DNA of 37,533 nt from Rhodobacterales bacterium 32-67-9 (GTDB lineage: Bacteria > Pseudomonadota > Alphaproteobacteria > Rhodobacterales > Rhodobacteraceae). The notes beneath the pieces were generated by a model. It did not search any database. It saw nothing but the letters and a program-made list of their open reading frames with translations, and was not told the DNA's origin. This document shows positions 34,360-37,533 of the stretch, piece by piece; within the stretch, counting starts at the first letter, position 1; each line of letters starts with the position of its first letter. The stretch is from assembly GCA_002280515.1 (NCBI GenBank), contig NCEA01000023.1:1-37533 (forward strand). The letters run 5' to 3'. The position numbers were made by a program, and so were the translations under genes.

Positions 34360-34617
34360 TTATTCTTCCACACCGTGTTCCCGGTCGAGCTTGTTCATGC
34401 GCGCGGCATAAGCAAAGATCAGAACCAGAAACACGAGGATGGAGCCCTGTTGGGCAAACCAGAAACCGAGGTCCGTGCCCCCGATCTTGATGCCTGCGAG
34501 CATCGGCCTCAGTATGATGCCGAAGCCGAAGGACACGATGAACCAGATGATCAGGCTGATCCTGATCATGCTGATATTCGCGGCCCAATAGGCATTTGAC
34601 GATGATTTGTCGGCCAT
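34360..34617 (-). CDS. sodium:solute symporter small subunit (DUF4212)
   Basis: An 85-residue inner-membrane protein with two helices (about 19-40 and 55-72). AYWAANISMIRISLIIWFIVSFG is the typical start of DUF4212 proteins, and LGFWFAQQGSILVFLVLIFAYA the conserved second segment. The family always accompanies VC_2705-type symporters, as here with 15 bp between the genes. It probably helps assembly or activity of the large subunit. It follows adk by 62 bp. Confidence 0.9.
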   Translation of the reverse strand: MADKSSSNAYWAANISMIRISLIIWFIVSFGFGIILRPMLAGIKIGGTDLGFWFAQQGSILVFLVLIFAYAARMNKLDREHGVEE

Positions 34618-34679
34618 ATTGCGTTACTCCCGTGAGTTTCCTCCCACCCGCGCCCCGTTCACCGGGACGCCGGCCGTCC

Positions 34680-35363
34680 TTAACCCGTCTTGCGCTGGAC
34701 AATGCCGCCGAGCGCCGCAGCGATCCCGGCGATGTCCCCCATCGCATCGACGGTTTCGAGCATGCCCATCCCGCGATAGTGCGCGATAAGCGGCGCCGTC
34801 TGGTCGTGATAGGCCTTCAGCCTCTCGCGCACCGTTTCGGCGTTGTCGTCGGCCCGGCGCTTGAATTCCGTGCCGGCGCATTTATCGCAAACTCCCGCCT
34901 TGGCGGGCTGCTTGAACTCGTCATGGTACCCTTCGCCGCAGCCGGCGCAGGTGTAGCGGCCGGCCACCCGGCCGATCATTGCCTCGTCGTCGACCTCGAG
35001 GCTGATCGCCGCGCTGACCGCGCGGTCCTGACCGGCCAGAAGCCGGTCGAGCGCGGCGGCCTGACCGGCCGTGCGCGGAAATCCGTCGAGGATGATGCCG
35101 GCCGCGACGTCGGGCTCGGCCATGCGGTCCTTCAGGATCTCGAGGACGATCTCGTCCGAGACGAGCCCGCCCGACGCCATCACCGCCTTCGCGGCCAGAC
35201 CGGCGGGCGTACCGGCCGCGACCGCCGCCCGCAGCAGATCGCCGGTCGAAAGCTGGACGAGGCCGAAGCGCTCCTCAAGCATCCGGGCCTGGGTGCCCTT
35301 GCCCGCCCCCGGCGGGCCGAGCAGGATCAGGACGGCTGGGCTGGTGGTGACCGTCTGGTTCAT
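34680..35363 (-). CDS. adk: adenylate kinase with zinc-type lid
   Basis: Catalyses AMP + ATP = 2 ADP. The 227-residue protein has GPPGAGKGTQ (16-25, P-loop), LSTGDLLRA (38-46, AMP site), LDGFPRT and RADDN. Its long lid carries CAGC and CDKC pairs, a four-cysteine zinc site seen in many adenylate kinases. It starts 4 bases after the acs stop, so it is co-transcribed with acs, which makes AMP; a dedicated AMP-recycling role is likely. Rhodobacterales normally also have an adk in the ribosomal-protein operon, so this may be a second copy, which the window cannot confirm. No alteration of active-site residues is seen. Confidence 0.94.
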   Translation of the reverse strand: MNQTVTTSPAVLILLGPPGAGKGTQARMLEERFGLVQLSTGDLLRAAVAAGTPAGLAAKAVMASGGLVSDEIVLEILKDRMAEPDVAAGIILDGFPRTAGQAAALDRLLAGQDRAVSAAISLEVDDEAMIGRVAGRYTCAGCGEGYHDEFKQPAKAGVCDKCAGTEFKRRADDNAETVRERLKAYHDQTAPLIAHYRGMGMLETVDAMGDIAGIAAALGGIVQRKTG

Positions 35364-35367
35364 CCAT

Positions 35368-37341
<1,974 letters not shown>

Positions 37342-37425
37342 CAGAGGTCCTCCCTGCATATCCGGCATCGCCCAATCCTCAACGCCGCCACCCCACCCTG
37401 GCCCGGATGTAGTCACCTGCGCGGC

Positions 37426-37533
37426 AGTGTAAACCAATTGTGTATTTTTTCGTAACCTCTTTCTTTACATATGTTTTTTTGTAAATTTATTGACTTGAGT
37501 TGAGAAAAGTTTGTGAATTTTTCGATTGTGGCG
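37426..37533 (-). promoter_or_regulatory. AT-rich regulatory region upstream of acs with two similar sites
   Basis: This is the most AT-rich stretch of the window. TTTGTAAATTTATTGA (37478-37493) and TTTGTGAATTTTTCGA (37510-37525) match at 13 of 16 positions and start 32 bases apart, about three helical turns. TTTACA (37464-37469) and TGTAAA (37480-37485) also form an inverted pair. A weak promoter TTACGA-18-TACACT on the minus strand ends at 37426. The TTTG-AA core resembles the half-sites of short-chain acyl-CoA regulators (ScfR/RamB type), which is a guess. Confidence 0.4.

Overview
The window looks like a chromosomal piece of a high-GC alphaproteobacterium, most likely Rhodobacterales (Rhodobacteraceae-like). 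The basis is composition, the class of gene neighbourhoods (ycjX-ycjF beside a DUF2339 protein; acs-adk-symporter-DUF294), and the housekeeping proteins. No taxonomic search was possible. No gene-free gap exceeds 300 bases. I saw no rRNA, tRNA, CRISPR array or phage module.

Region 1 (1-10.5 kb) is a surface-glycan island, visibly lower in G+C than the rest. It opens with the end of an IS66-type insertion sequence that has cut a family-4 glycosyltransferase gene in two. Reading leftward on the minus strand follows a nearly complete pathway for a legionaminic-acid-like nonulosonate (NulO): GT2 glycosyltransferase, LegC-type aminotransferase, PtmE-type CBS/nucleotidyltransferase, LegB-type 4,6-dehydratase, NeuB-type synthase, NeuD-type acetyltransferase, NeuA-type CMP-sugar synthetase, and a 903-residue GT-B-like protein that is my candidate NulO transferase. 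PtmE beside LegB points to a GDP-sugar route, as in Campylobacter. The hydrolysing 2-epimerase (LegG/NeuC) is absent from the window.

Region 2 (10.5-14.1 kb) has host-like high G+C and carries the probable start of glycan assembly: a membrane-bound WbpM/PglF-type dehydratase, a PglC-like phosphoglycosyl transferase and an SDR epimerase. All are co-oriented with the island.

Region 3 (14.3-27.7 kb) is mostly housekeeping: ilvE, a universal stress protein, ogt, a small secreted protein behind a hairpin that covers its ribosome binding site, ileS, a group III truncated haemoglobin, a DUF2339 membrane protein, ycjF-ycjX and truA. An EVE/PUA-like-HNH protein follows, probably a modification-dependent nuclease; its lower G+C suggests transfer.

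Region 4 (27.7-37.5 kb) is a co-oriented acetate module on the minus strand: acs, adk (4 nt apart), a two-subunit sodium/solute symporter, a strong hairpin, then a cNMP/CBS/DUF294 nucleotidyltransferase, a small membrane protein, a stand-alone receiver, and a membrane protein joining a PAS domain and a degenerate histidine-kinase-like core to a DEDDh exonuclease. Acs makes acetyl-CoA and AMP, Adk returns AMP to ADP, the symporter brings in the acid, and the distal four genes look like a signalling unit of unknown output. The AT-rich region before acs has two similar 16-bp sites 32 bp apart, a candidate activator target.
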